Shown: positions 35,510 through 45,107 of the stretch, piece by piece
Layout: every line of letters begins with the position of its first letter
Position numbering within the stretch: the stretch's first letter is position 1
NCBI RefSeq assembly: GCF_007997225.1
Contig: NZ_VORM01000001.1
Span: 290,224 to 354,223, forward strand
DNA: 64,000 nt
Source of the DNA: Subsaximicrobium wynnwilliamsii
Lineage (GTDB): Bacteria; Bacteroidota; Bacteroidia; Flavobacteriales; Flavobacteriaceae
Direction of reading: 5' to 3'
Program-made: the position numbers and the translations under genes
Notes under the pieces: model-generated
Told to the model about the DNA's origin: nothing
Seen by the model: only the letters and a program-made list of their open reading frames with translations
Database searches by the model: none

Positions 35510-37174
35510 TTATTTTTTAATCAATAATTTATTTAAAAATATCACGGGAATCATGGCTGTAAAGATAATGAAAAGTGAGGGAATCGATGCTTCCATGACC
35601 ATCTCATCGCTGGCATATTCAAAGGCTTTCACTGCTAAAGTATCAACGTGATAAGGTTTTAAAATGAGGGTTAATGGCAACTCTTTCATGACATCGATAA
35701 ACACCAAAATCACGGCGCTGAACACGCCAGTTTTGATCAGTGGGAATTCAATCTTAAAAAAGGTTTTTAGATTTCCCACGCCCAAAACCTTTGAAGAATC
35801 TGGAATGGAATTGTCTACTTTCAAGGCTGTGGAATCTATCGGATTATAAGCCACAGCCAAGAAGCGAACGGCATAGGCATAAAACAGAGCGATTAATGTG
35901 CCATTGATGATTAAGCCAGAATCAATCCCAAAATTGCCAAGCATTTTAATGAGCCATTTGTCTAAGGCTAAAGTGGGTATCATAATCCCTATGGCAATCA
36001 CAGCTCCAGGAATGGCATAGCCCAAAACCCCAACACGTGCAACATTTTTAATGAACCGAAGCGCACTCCATTTGGAAAAGTAAATCAATAAAAGCGCGAA
36101 GAATACTGTAATAATAGCAGAAGTAATGGCGATTCCGAAACTCTGCAAGGACAAAACGATAAACCTAAAATCAAAAACAGTGGATGCCGTTAGTATAGCC
36201 CAATAAATCAACTGTGCAACTGGCAAAATAAAGCCTAAAAGAATAGGTAGCAACACGACTGAAAAGATGCCCCACTTGATAGCGCCTTTAGGTTCTTTTC
36301 TCTGAATTTGAGTACTGTTGCTTTTTGCAGATGTAAACTTCACTTTACGCACTTGCCATTTTTCGAAAAGGATCAATGCAAAAATAATGAGGATCAATAA
36401 AGCCGATAAATAGACCGCTGTTTGAGGCTCTTCCAATGAGAACCAAGATCTAAAAATTCCTGTCGTAAACGTATTGACGCCATAATATTTGGCAGCCCCG
36501 TAATCGTTGAGCACTTCCATCAACACCAAGACCAATCCCGCAACAATGGCTGGTCTCGCCAGTGGCAACATGAGTTTGAAAAAGGTTTTTGCTTCCCCAA
36601 CGCCCAACATTTTAGAAGCCTCCAAAAGATTATTGGCTTGATTGAGAAAGAATGCCCTCGCACTCACATACACATAGGGAAACAGCGAAATACTCAATAC
36701 GAATGCGAGACCCGCCCTGTTCATGATATCAATGCGCACAAAGTCGAGGTTGAGTTGTCGGAATATAAGATCCATGCTTCCGCCGTAATCGAAAATCCCT
36801 GCATAGGCATAACCCACAATATAGGAAGGAATCGCCAACGGAAGGATTAACAGCCATTCCATTTGCTTCCGAAAAAGAAAGTCGAAACGGGACACAAACC
36901 ACGCAGAAGACACGCCTAAAACTAAAACAAGAATACTACAGAAAAAAACCAGGTACAGGGAATTCCAAATGTAATCTGGCAATAGGTATTCAACAATATG
37001 ACCCCAAGTTTCCCCAGGCCCAGAAAACAGCTCTACCCCAATAAACACAATGGGCAAAGCCAAGAAAAGCACAATGGCCAGCGTAAATACTGACCATCTG
37101 TTACTATCTCTTTTTAATCTTTTGAGTCTCGTTTTTAAGGAGAATGCTTTGTTTTTATTTCCACCCTGCCTCAT
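35510..37174 (-). CDS. fbpB: Ferric-iron ABC transporter permease (FbpB type)
   Basis: This 554-aa double permease has about twelve transmembrane helices and two EAA-like loops: EASKMLGVGEAKTFFKLMLPLARPAI and DSSKVLGVGNLKTFFKIEFPLI. This fused two-half layout is typical of FbpB. The start is taken at ATG 37174; a TTG just before it would add one residue. The 5' end overlaps the end of the binding-protein gene by 20 bp, indicating coupled translation. Inner membrane. Confidence 0.9.
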   Translation of the reverse strand: MRQGGNKNKAFSLKTRLKRLKRDSNRWSVFTLAIVLFLALPIVFIGVELFSGPGETWGHIVEYLLPDYIWNSLYLVFFCSILVLVLGVSSAWFVSRFDFLFRKQMEWLLILPLAIPSYIVGYAYAGIFDYGGSMDLIFRQLNLDFVRIDIMNRAGLAFVLSISLFPYVYVSARAFFLNQANNLLEASKMLGVGEAKTFFKLMLPLARPAIVAGLVLVLMEVLNDYGAAKYYGVNTFTTGIFRSWFSLEEPQTAVYLSALLILIIFALILFEKWQVRKVKFTSAKSNSTQIQRKEPKGAIKWGIFSVVLLPILLGFILPVAQLIYWAILTASTVFDFRFIVLSLQSFGIAITSAIITVFFALLLIYFSKWSALRFIKNVARVGVLGYAIPGAVIAIGIMIPTLALDKWLIKMLGNFGIDSGLIINGTLIALFYAYAVRFLAVAYNPIDSTALKVDNSIPDSSKVLGVGNLKTFFKIEFPLIKTGVFSAVILVFIDVMKELPLTLILKPYHVDTLAVKAFEYASDEMVMEASIPSLFIIFTAMIPVIFLNKLLIKK

Positions 37175-38210
37175 CAAAAATCAAAACGGCTTTTTTATTG
37201 TTTGCTCCTAATTTGTTCAATCCTAAAGTATCTTCCTTGAAAGCTCCCCATGCCTTGATGTCCTTAACTGGGGCAACACTTTCTATAATGGGATACTCGT
37301 AATTGGCATCGGTAAATATTTGCTGTGCTTCTTCGCTGATCAAAAACTCAATAAACCGAATGGCATTTTCTTTGTTTGGTGCATATTTGGCAACTCCTGC
37401 TCCACTTACATTGACGTGTGTGCCTCTGCCCTCTTGGTTGGGGAAAAACAATCCAATTTGCTGGGCGGTTTTCACTTCCTCAGCGTCTGGGGAATTCAAC
37501 ATTTTACCAATGTAATAAGAGTTTACAAACGCAAGATCGCCTTCTCCAGCTACCACCGCTTTTACCTGATCTCTATCTGAGCCTTTTGGAGATCGTGCCA
37601 TATTTGCAACAATGCCTTCAGCCCAGCGCTTCGCTTCCTCCTCGCCATTGTTGGCAATGATGGAGGCCATTAAAGACTGGTTGTAAATGTTGGAAGAAGA
37701 CCGTACCAAAATTTTTCCTTCCCACTTTTCATTTACCAAATCCTCATAGGTTGAAAGATCTTCTGGATTCACTCTGTCTTTTGCGTAGGCTATAATTCGT
37801 GCTCTTTTGGTTAATCCAAACCATTGGTTATCAACATCTCTCAAATATGAAGGAATGGCATTTTCCAACACTTCAGACTCTACACTCTGTAACAAACCTT
37901 CATCTTTAGCCCGACTTAATCGCCCAGCATCTACGGTTATCAAAACATCGGCAGGCGATTGCTTCCCTTCCATTTTCATTTTCTGAATCAATTCATCGGC
38001 ACTGGCATTGATGACTTTTACTTTGATACCTGTCTTTTCTTCAAACATTTTGAAGATATTTTGGTCTGGCTCATAATGCCGATGCGTATATACATTTACG
38101 ACCTGGTCTTTCGCCATTTCTTCCGCCGTAGCATTGTCTTTTTTCTCGCTCTCGTTTTTACACGCAGCCAATATGGAAAAAGCAGCTACGGCTAATATTA
38201 AGTTCTTCAT
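37155..38210 (-). CDS. fbpA: Ferric-iron substrate-binding lipoprotein (FbpA/FutA type)
   Basis: This 351-aa protein has a lipoprotein signal (MKNLILAVAAFSILAAC, Cys 17), so it is tethered to the membrane, replacing the free periplasmic protein of proteobacteria. The body begins VVNVYTHRHYEPDQNIFKMF and ADELIQKMKMEG, the family pattern for iron-binding proteins of this class. VNSYYIGKM supplies the paired tyrosines that hold Fe(III), and NYEYP closes the fold. It is the first gene of an operon with permease and ATPase and has a good promoter upstream. Iron is inferred from family; no Fur box was recognised. Confidence 0.9.
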   Translation of the reverse strand: MKNLILAVAAFSILAACKNESEKKDNATAEEMAKDQVVNVYTHRHYEPDQNIFKMFEEKTGIKVKVINASADELIQKMKMEGKQSPADVLITVDAGRLSRAKDEGLLQSVESEVLENAIPSYLRDVDNQWFGLTKRARIIAYAKDRVNPEDLSTYEDLVNEKWEGKILVRSSSNIYNQSLMASIIANNGEEEAKRWAEGIVANMARSPKGSDRDQVKAVVAGEGDLAFVNSYYIGKMLNSPDAEEVKTAQQIGLFFPNQEGRGTHVNVSGAGVAKYAPNKENAIRFIEFLISEEAQQIFTDANYEYPIIESVAPVKDIKAWGAFKEDTLGLNKLGANNKKAVLIFDEAGWK

Positions 38211-38230
38211 GAGTTATTTATTTTGAAGGA

Positions 38231-38259
38231 CAAAGATAACAATTTAGAATGGATACAAA
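38231..38259 (-). promoter_or_regulatory. Promoter of the iron-transport operon
   Basis: On the - strand TTTG (38259-38256), 17 bp, then TATCTTTG (38238-38231) fits the Bacteroidota TTG-N17-23-TAnnTTTG consensus. The -7 element ends 20 bp before the ATG of the binding-protein gene. Confidence 0.7.
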
Positions 38260-38567
38260 TAGAACAACGCGACTCATAACAATAAATTAACCAGCTTGTT
38301 TAGATGGGTCTCCTACAGTGATGGAGGCCAAATACATAGGCCGTGGTCGATCTATGCGCAAACCTTTGGCATATTATATGGACTAGAACCTAACGGGAAA
38401 CTGGTACCAAAAAAAATAAGGTCAACAGCATGAGCAGATGTGTGGAACTAAAAATATATTCGATGGGACTTGATTTGATGGCCACAATTGAATCGTTTGG
38501 GTGTTTGAATTACTAAAAACAGTGAATTAACCTCGCTTAAAAGTCATTTTCAAAATAAGATCAATTT

Positions 38568-39529
38568 GGCAAGCGTAAGCTCATCCCCCATTTTGTTATT
38601 GCGCTGTGCGAAGTACAGACCGTAACTTTTGAAAAACTATCCATTGCTTTTGATACTGGGTCAAATCCATGGTCTTCGCTAAGGCGAATACAAGGCTTTA
38701 TTGCTGGCTATAGTTTAGATCTCAATCTTATAGCACGCCTAATATTCAATCTCCTGCCTGCTCAAGAGAAACTCACATTGAGCATTGATAGAACCAATTG
38801 GAAGTTTGGGCACACCACTATCAATATTTTTATGCAGGGCATCGTATACAAGGGAATTGCGTTCCCTTATTGTTTACCATGCTTGACAAGAGGGGGAATT
38901 CTAATAGTCAGGAACGTATCGATCTCATAAATAGATTTATCCGCCTTTTTGGTAGAGAGGTTATTGGATCTGTTGTTGCAGATAGGGAATTTGTGGGGAA
39001 AAAATGGCTAGAGTTTTTAAATCGGAATAATATCAGGTAATGCATACGTATTCGTAATCATTTTAAGCTCTTTCTACCACATAAAAATAAAGACATAAAA
39101 GCATCACATTTGTTCAATCGGTTTAAAAACAATGAGTTATTACATTACGGTAAAATTGTCGGTTTCAATGGACAACTCTGTTATTTATCCGGTTGCAAAC
39201 TCAACACCAGCAATGCTAAACAAGATTTTCGAATTATTGTATCGTTCAATAAACCTGAAAAAGCACGATGGCAGATAGATATGTGTTTCAAGGCAATGAA
39301 ATCTAACGGTTTTGATATTGAAAAATCACATCTACAGGATATCCAAAGAATATAGAAATTGATCTTACTGGTAATGATCGCTTTTGTTTGGTGCTATAAA
39401 GTCGGAATCCATCTAAATCAAATCGAGCCGATTACCATAAAAAACATTATAGAGAAGCCAAGAGCATTTTTAAATATGGGCTTCCCTTCTTGGCTCATGT
39501 ATTGCTAAAAACCGAAAATCAGTAATAAT
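38568..39529 (+). pseudogene. Decayed IS4-family transposase
   Basis: Joined across frames, the text reads as an IS4-family DDE transposase: LIPHFVIALCEVQTVTFEKLS, SSLRRIQGF, LSIDRTNWKFG (first Asp), then after a frameshift near 38868 FTMLDKRGNSNSQERIDLI and VVADREF (second Asp). A TAA at about 39038 interrupts LNRNNIR-CIRIRNHFK. Later SNAKQDFRIIVSFNKPEKARWQIDMCFKAMKS lacks several residues before the signature Arg, so the conserved Tyr is gone and the catalytic Glu is Asp. Another TAG interrupts at about 39353. The remnant ends near KYGLPFLAHVLL in yet another frame. It cannot make active enzyme. No terminal inverted repeats were identified. Confidence 0.88.
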
Positions 39530-39792
39530 TAGATATATTTCGTTTTTTGTCATGTGCTTAGGAAATTTGTAGCTTTTTTATTACGGGGTTGTTACAAAAG
39601 TGTTTACTTTTATAAGAAGTATATCGAATGGCCATAACCAATCATAAGGCAATGTTTAATTCTTAGGATTAAAAGCATACATACAAAAGAAGTCATTGCG
39701 TTTACGGTAAAACCAAATTACTATAAAACCAAAAATTTATCCTGGAAATCAAGCTGTTCAAAAGCTGAATCGGCCACAAATGATCAATAACC

Positions 39793-41355
39793 ATGATTTA
39801 TTGCACCAAAAGCGTGCATTTTGAGATTAAAAAAATTATTTTTTTAGCAATCATTATTAGCTATTGCGTAATAGGAAATTCTCAAAATGGCGATTATTTA
39901 TTTTGTAAAATCATTGATCAAGAGACGCAAGACCCCGTTGTTTTTGCCACTGTCCAAATCAAATCCGAAAACCTAGGCGTGATCGCAGATGAACATGGTT
40001 TTTTTAGACTTCCAATGAATACAAAAGCGGAGCGCAAATTTATAATCTTATCATCTATAGGATACAAAACAAATGAATTTCAAGCTGGTGATTTTTCTTC
40101 AGATAAAGTAAACATTCTAAAATTAGCGCCACAGGTTGAAGCATTGGATGCGGTCAATATTTTAGTGAATCGCAATAAAAAGGAGGAGCCCTATATTTCT
40201 GCGGAAGAAATTGTCAAGAAGGCCATATTCAATATACGTCTCAATTTTCCAACAGAGCCTCATTCTTATATTGCTTATTACAGAGATTACCAATTATTGA
40301 ATAATCAATATTTTAATTTGAACGAAGGGATTTTTGAAGATTTTGATGCTGGCATCCAAACTCACAAATTAAAGTACAAAGACAATAAGACGGCTCTTTA
40401 TAGTTTTGAGCAAAACTCAGATTTTAATCGCGATTCTGTTTTAACCGTCCCCTACAATCAAAACGATAATAAATTCATGAAAAATGCCACAGTTTCAGGT
40501 TTAGGAGGCAATGAATTGAGCATTTTGAATATTCACAACGCCATAAGAAATTATGAACTTCAATCATTTTCATTTATAGATGTATTTAAAAATGACTTTT
40601 TACATAATCACAAGTTCAGAATTAAGTCGAAGGTGTATCAAGACAATAGAACCATTTACAAATTGGCATTCTATGCCTTAGAGAATGTGACGGGCATATA
40701 CAACTCGGCAAATGGTTTCATCTATATTGATAGTAAATCGTTTGCTATACATAAGTTGGAATATTATGGCTATAATAAAAAAGATGAAGATCCTTTTTAC
40801 TCGCTAACTGTAGAGTACAAGCCTCAAGACTCTAAAATGTATTTAAATTACATCTCGTTTCAAAACAAGTTTAAAGCTAAAAGCGCCTTTGATTTTAGAA
40901 TTGATTCCATGGGGTTTGATGCCAACAAAAATGAAATCAAACTAAGATTTAGTAAAAAAATTGATCAAAAGACCTTAAAGCGAAAAAACCAAATAAAATT
41001 AATTTTCAAAAATGAAAAATTAAAAGTTACGAGTTATAAATTTTTAGATGAAAAAACCATTAGTTTAAAAATAGCTGGAGGCAGTGCTGTTTCCAATACT
41101 GATTTAGCAAAAGACTTAGAAGTTAAAATCAGAAAAATTAAAGATGTTGCAGGAAGAGAACTCAACGAAATTATTTTTCTAGATGCCAATCAATACCGTG
41201 AGTTGTTTGTACAAAGAGTGCATATTGATAAAGAGCCATCCCCAGATTTGTTTTATATAAACAAGGTAGATCAGCTTCATAATGCAAAACAAAACTCAAA
41301 CCCAAAGATTGACAAGACCTATTGGATAAACTCACCCTTGCTTGAAAACAACTAA
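39793..41355 (+). CDS. Secreted protein: carboxypeptidase-regulatory-like domain plus Ig-like domain
   Basis: This 520-aa protein has an N-terminal leader (hydrophobic residues 15-29, ending GNSQ). Residues about 35-115 form a CarboxypepD_reg-like domain (CKIIDQETQDPVVFATVQIKSENLGVIADEHGFF, ILSSIGYKTNEF), as found at the front of SusC-like proteins, but no barrel or plug follows. A middle region (about 130-370) is of the type found in DUF5686-like proteins, and residues about 375-455 (FDANKNEIKLRFSKKIDQKTL ... DEKTISLKI) look like a SbsA/Big_5 Ig-like domain. It is probably periplasmic or surface-bound. The next gene, 108 bp on, is another surface protein and probably a partner. Function unknown. 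Confidence 0.75.
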   Translation: MIYCTKSVHFEIKKIIFLAIIISYCVIGNSQNGDYLFCKIIDQETQDPVVFATVQIKSENLGVIADEHGFFRLPMNTKAERKFIILSSIGYKTNEFQAGDFSSDKVNILKLAPQVEALDAVNILVNRNKKEEPYISAEEIVKKAIFNIRLNFPTEPHSYIAYYRDYQLLNNQYFNLNEGIFEDFDAGIQTHKLKYKDNKTALYSFEQNSDFNRDSVLTVPYNQNDNKFMKNATVSGLGGNELSILNIHNAIRNYELQSFSFIDVFKNDFLHNHKFRIKSKVYQDNRTIYKLAFYALENVTGIYNSANGFIYIDSKSFAIHKLEYYGYNKKDEDPFYSLTVEYKPQDSKMYLNYISFQNKFKAKSAFDFRIDSMGFDANKNEIKLRFSKKIDQKTLKRKNQIKLIFKNEKLKVTSYKFLDEKTISLKIAGGSAVSNTDLAKDLEVKIRKIKDVAGRELNEIIFLDANQYRELFVQRVHIDKEPSPDLFYINKVDQLHNAKQNSNPKIDKTYWINSPLLENN

Positions 41356-41463
41356 ATTTAGAAAGCCAGCACCGCTGTAATGTCTTGATTTTAATAATAA
41401 GTGTCTTTTTAAAAAACCCCGGAAAATATCAGAATAAATTAATTTCAATAAACCAAGAACATC

Positions 41464-43869
41464 ATGCAAAGTGTCTATAAGAGGTATCTGGAAAGCTTTA
41501 AGCAAATTAGTTTTTTTATTTTTCTAAGTTCAACTCCATTTTTAGCAGTATCTCAAGAACAAGCTGATGCCTATTTGTTCAACAGTTTTAAAAATTACAC
41601 CAAACTCCCAAGAGAAGTAGCTTTTTCACATCTCAATAAAAGCACTCTCATCACAGGAGAGACTCTAGGTTTTACAGTTTATATTTTTGACAAATATTTT
41701 AAAAAGCCTTCTGCTGTTACCACAAACCTATATTGCTCTATAGAAAATCAATCTGGCGATATCATTAAAAAGTCTCTGCTCTTGGTAAAAAATGGGGTGG
41801 CCCACGGCTCCTTCGAGATTGACAGCTTATTTAAGTCTGGCAACTTTGTGTTTAAGTCCTACACCAATTGGATGAAAAATTTTGAGGAACAAAACTTTTA
41901 CGTGCAGAACATCAAGGTGATCAACCCCGAGGATCATGATCCTAAATCAGACTTGAAATTGAGGGATAAGATCGATGCCCAGTTTTTACCCGAGGGTGGT
42001 CATTTTATAGCAAACATAGAGAATAGTATGGGCGTGGTAGTTAAAAATAATTTGGGTTATGGCATACCAAATTTAGCAGGCATGATCTATGACAACAACG
42101 GAACAGAAATAACCAATTTCAAAACGAATGCTTTTGGTTTGGCTAAGTTCAATATTACCCCAACAGACCAAACAAGGTATACGGTAAGATTTGAGAACTC
42201 AGCAAATGAAGAAGTCATGCTAAACCCTGCCGAGGCAAAGGGCCTTAGCCTTAAGCTTACCGATTTGAACGATAGAATCGCAGTATCGCTAAAAACCAAT
42301 ACTTCCACCCTTGCGGAAATCAAGCAAAAACTCTTCAAGCTGTCCATTCACAATGGCAACCAATTAAAGGTAATCGATGTCAAGTTCGAAGACAGGTTAG
42401 AGGTTTTGAAACTGATACGATACGAAGACCTCTATAAGGGCATAAATATATTGACCGTATTCAATGAAAAAAACCAACCCCTATTGGAACGTCTTTTTTT
42501 TAAATATAACGGCATTGATTTGATTAGGCCTTCAGCCGTAAAACTGAAAAAAGAGCGTGATTCTGTTTCAATCACAATCCCTTTCGAAACTGCTATTGAC
42601 ACCTCTAAATTCAACAATCTAAGTGTATCTGTCTTACCCGCTAAAACAAAGAGCTATAACGTTCATCAAAACATTATTTCTAAAACTTATTTACAGCCTT
42701 ATGTCCAAGGATTTGTCGAAAATGCGATGTATTATTTTACCAAAATCGACCTTCAGAAAAAAAGCGAACTTGATCTCTTATTAGTGACCCAGGGTTGGAG
42801 CAGCTATGATTGGACGACTGTATTTAACAAAGCTCCAGAAAATAGATTTGCGTTTGAAAGCGGCATAGAATTTATCGCCAATATCCAAAACTCAAAGGCC
42901 GTAAAAATTGTGGTGCACCCCATGATTAATAGTTCTACCATTATGCTAGACATTGAGCCCGATCAAGAAAACTTTGAGGTTAAGGGACTATACCCTGAGG
43001 ATGCTGAGCCAATTAGGATTGGCGCCTTTAATAAGAGAAATAAAACAATTAGCTCAAATCTTTACCTACAGTTTAGCCCCTCCAAAATCCCAACACTAGA
43101 TAAGGACATAAAAAGTTTCCCTACTACCAATATTGTGCCTTTTGATAATACTCGCAGTGAAATTAATTTGATGGCTTCAGCTCAAAATCCAGAAATACTG
43201 GATGAAGTGCTCATCACGGCAAAGGTAGAGGAGGAACGTCTTGAAAAAATATCCAGAAGGCATAAAGGACGCGCAGATATATTTGATGACATACAACGAT
43301 ATGCTTATCCCGACTTTGCATCCTATATCAACAGCAAAGGCTTTGTTGTGAATCAAGACGCAAACAATTTTTACATTACAGTTCCAAGAGCAATTACCTT
43401 ACAAGACGAAATTGAACCAAGAACGCCTTTAGTCTACCTGGATAATCTTTTGTTGTATGATTTCGATATTTTATTAAATTTTGACATGACAGCCGTTGAC
43501 TATATCATTATTGACAAATCTGGATTGGGCGAGGGCATGCGAGGTGCGGCCGGGGTCATTAAGATCTTTACAGATCCTTTGCTAAGAATCATTAATACAG
43601 ACGCCGACAATGTTTCTCAGCTCATCGATATCCCCCTGACCTTTACCTCTCCCAAAACCTTTTATTCGCCCAAGTATACCAACTATAAAAGTGACTTTTA
43701 CCAAAGCTATGGCGTTATTGACTGGAAGCCCAATCTAAAAGTAGACCACAACGGAAATGCTTCCTTTAAGATTTTTGATACGGGTAATGAAAACCTAAAA
43801 CTCTTTATTGAAGGGACCGCCAATGACGGAAGCTTTATTTCGGAGGAATTGACAATTGACATGAATTAA
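41464..43869 (+). CDS. Secreted MG2-like protein with a TonB-plug-like C-terminal segment
   Basis: This 801-aa protein has a leader (FFIFLSSTPFLAVSQ). The N-terminal region (REVAFSHLNKSTLITGETLGFTVYIFD, residues about 45-75, then DAQFLPEGGHFIANIENSMGVVVKN) is like the macroglobulin MG2 and bridging domains seen in Bacteroidota surface proteins. Near residues 560-690, ILDEVLITAKVEEERL followed by TPLVYLDNLLLYDFD and MRGAAGVIKIFTDP resembles the plug of TonB-dependent receptors, but no barrel follows. Such proteins occur in Flavobacteriia without known function. It follows the carboxypeptidase-regulatory-like gene on the same strand, likely co-transcribed. Confidence 0.75.
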   Translation: MQSVYKRYLESFKQISFFIFLSSTPFLAVSQEQADAYLFNSFKNYTKLPREVAFSHLNKSTLITGETLGFTVYIFDKYFKKPSAVTTNLYCSIENQSGDIIKKSLLLVKNGVAHGSFEIDSLFKSGNFVFKSYTNWMKNFEEQNFYVQNIKVINPEDHDPKSDLKLRDKIDAQFLPEGGHFIANIENSMGVVVKNNLGYGIPNLAGMIYDNNGTEITNFKTNAFGLAKFNITPTDQTRYTVRFENSANEEVMLNPAEAKGLSLKLTDLNDRIAVSLKTNTSTLAEIKQKLFKLSIHNGNQLKVIDVKFEDRLEVLKLIRYEDLYKGINILTVFNEKNQPLLERLFFKYNGIDLIRPSAVKLKKERDSVSITIPFETAIDTSKFNNLSVSVLPAKTKSYNVHQNIISKTYLQPYVQGFVENAMYYFTKIDLQKKSELDLLLVTQGWSSYDWTTVFNKAPENRFAFESGIEFIANIQNSKAVKIVVHPMINSSTIMLDIEPDQENFEVKGLYPEDAEPIRIGAFNKRNKTISSNLYLQFSPSKIPTLDKDIKSFPTTNIVPFDNTRSEINLMASAQNPEILDEVLITAKVEEERLEKISRRHKGRADIFDDIQRYAYPDFASYINSKGFVVNQDANNFYITVPRAITLQDEIEPRTPLVYLDNLLLYDFDILLNFDMTAVDYIIIDKSGLGEGMRGAAGVIKIFTDPLLRIINTDADNVSQLIDIPLTFTSPKTFYSPKYTNYKSDFYQSYGVIDWKPNLKVDHNGNASFKIFDTGNENLKLFIEGTANDGSFISEELTIDMN

Positions 43870-44020
43870 ATAATGTCAATTAGCGACACCCACGAAAGAA
43901 AAAAAACCGCGTCTTTCAACACTATTTTGATTGCTTTATATGAATGATGGCATCCCTATTTGAAGTGGACGAAGCTTTGATTTGATATTTCATAATCTGT
44001 TTTTCAATGAAATCAATAAG

Positions 44021-44110
44021 CTCGGGGCAAGCCCACGAGGTGTGAATTGAAAGATGCTCTTTGTATTTCGAGGCAAACTTCGGGGGGAATAAAACCCTCT
44101 GTAGGGATTT
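44021..44110 (-). repeat. Dispersed repeat, copy B
   Basis: Reverse-complement match of the segment at 26128-26213. It contains a short dyad (CTCGGGGC-AA-GCCCACGAG) and the same core blocks, again in a spacer downstream of a gene. The rest of the 401-bp gap (43870-44270) shows no gene. Confidence 0.8.
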
Positions 44111-44270
44111 AACCCTGCCAATACTTTATTTTTGAACGGTCTACATTTTTAAGATGTGTAGCACTTTAACTGCCTCAAAGGAAATACAGCCACAAAATCA
44201 CTGGTTGACCAACACGATTGGTTCTCAACGCTCTGCCATATTCCTCCATCGTGCTATGCTTTCGTACTTT

Positions 44271-44849
44271 TTAGCTTTCTTTTTTCGAACCACTTACAAT
44301 CCGTGAAATGATTCCTTTTTGACTTGTGAATTCTGCTATCAAAACACCAGCTATATGTATCACGATAAATCCAACCAAATAGTAAATACCAAGCACATGG
44401 ATCTCTTCCATTGGTTTTTTAAATTCTTTTGGACCAAAAACTATGATAAGTCCGGTAACTAATGAAATCACAACACATAAATAAAAAACGATATAGGTCC
44501 ATTTTTGGAATTTATCTTTTAGGGATAGATCTCTAGCCAAAGGATTTTGGAACTTCATAGACCCAAAAAAGGGAAGTATCAACCGCAGACTAAATAATCC
44601 CGTCAACACATAGCCAATGTAAATGTGCCAATCCCACATGGGTTGTCTTATCTGTTTTGCTAAAACAATGAGTTGGTCTTGAGATAGAGTCTGGCCAGTA
44701 GTACTCAAATAGTCTTGTATGATCGCTGCCACATTATACTTGTTCATCCAGGTTAATCGCAAAAAAATCGTGATTAACAATAGCGTAAATGAAATAGCTA
44801 TTGCCCAATGCAGTATGCGGTATATTTTAGAATAGTTTGTTTTTTCCAC
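44271..44849 (-). CDS. Cytochrome b561-type di-haem membrane protein
   Basis: This 192-aa protein has four transmembrane helices (about residues 12-30, 72-95, 115-138, 152-175). Histidines that could hold two haems are in RILHWAIA, WDWHIYIGYV, EEIHVLGIYYL and FIVIHIAGV. The match is to cytochrome b/b561 domain proteins (also called Ni,Fe-hydrogenase-type cytochrome b subunit), which pass electrons between quinones and periplasmic partners. It begins with GTG; no in-frame ATG lies just upstream. No hydrogenase or catalytic partner is adjacent, so its role is open. It is read in the same direction as the VIT gene upstream, 258 bp away. Confidence 0.85.
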   Translation of the reverse strand: MEKTNYSKIYRILHWAIAISFTLLLITIFLRLTWMNKYNVAAIIQDYLSTTGQTLSQDQLIVLAKQIRQPMWDWHIYIGYVLTGLFSLRLILPFFGSMKFQNPLARDLSLKDKFQKWTYIVFYLCVVISLVTGLIIVFGPKEFKKPMEEIHVLGIYYLVGFIVIHIAGVLIAEFTSQKGIISRIVSGSKKES

Positions 44850-44991
44850 AATGTTTGTTTTGAGTATGTTTTATATTGTTGTCTGATAAAAGTAATACAT
44901 GATTCTGGGAAATCCCATTCTATATTTAGTCCTACAGGACGAGCCTTTGCAGTGGTTCTATTTAGTTACCCCTATCAAATGCCTAACGGCA

Positions 44992-45037
44992 TATTGTCCG
45001 CCGCGGCGGCTATCATATGGTGTTTAACCGGACAATA
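44992..45037. repeat. Inverted repeat with a 12-bp GC palindrome
   Basis: Arms TATTGTCCG (44992-45000) and CGGACAATA (45029-45037) enclose 28 nt. Overlapping the left arm is a perfect palindrome CCGCCGCGGCGG (44998-45009), striking in this AT-rich spacer. It lies between two - strand genes and could be a terminator of the VIT gene or a binding site. Confidence 0.7.
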
Positions 45038-45107
45038 CTGTATGTTTCATTGATCCTGTGATATTGGCAACTAGTACCTTGTCCAAAATTATATCATCAT
45101 TAAATTT

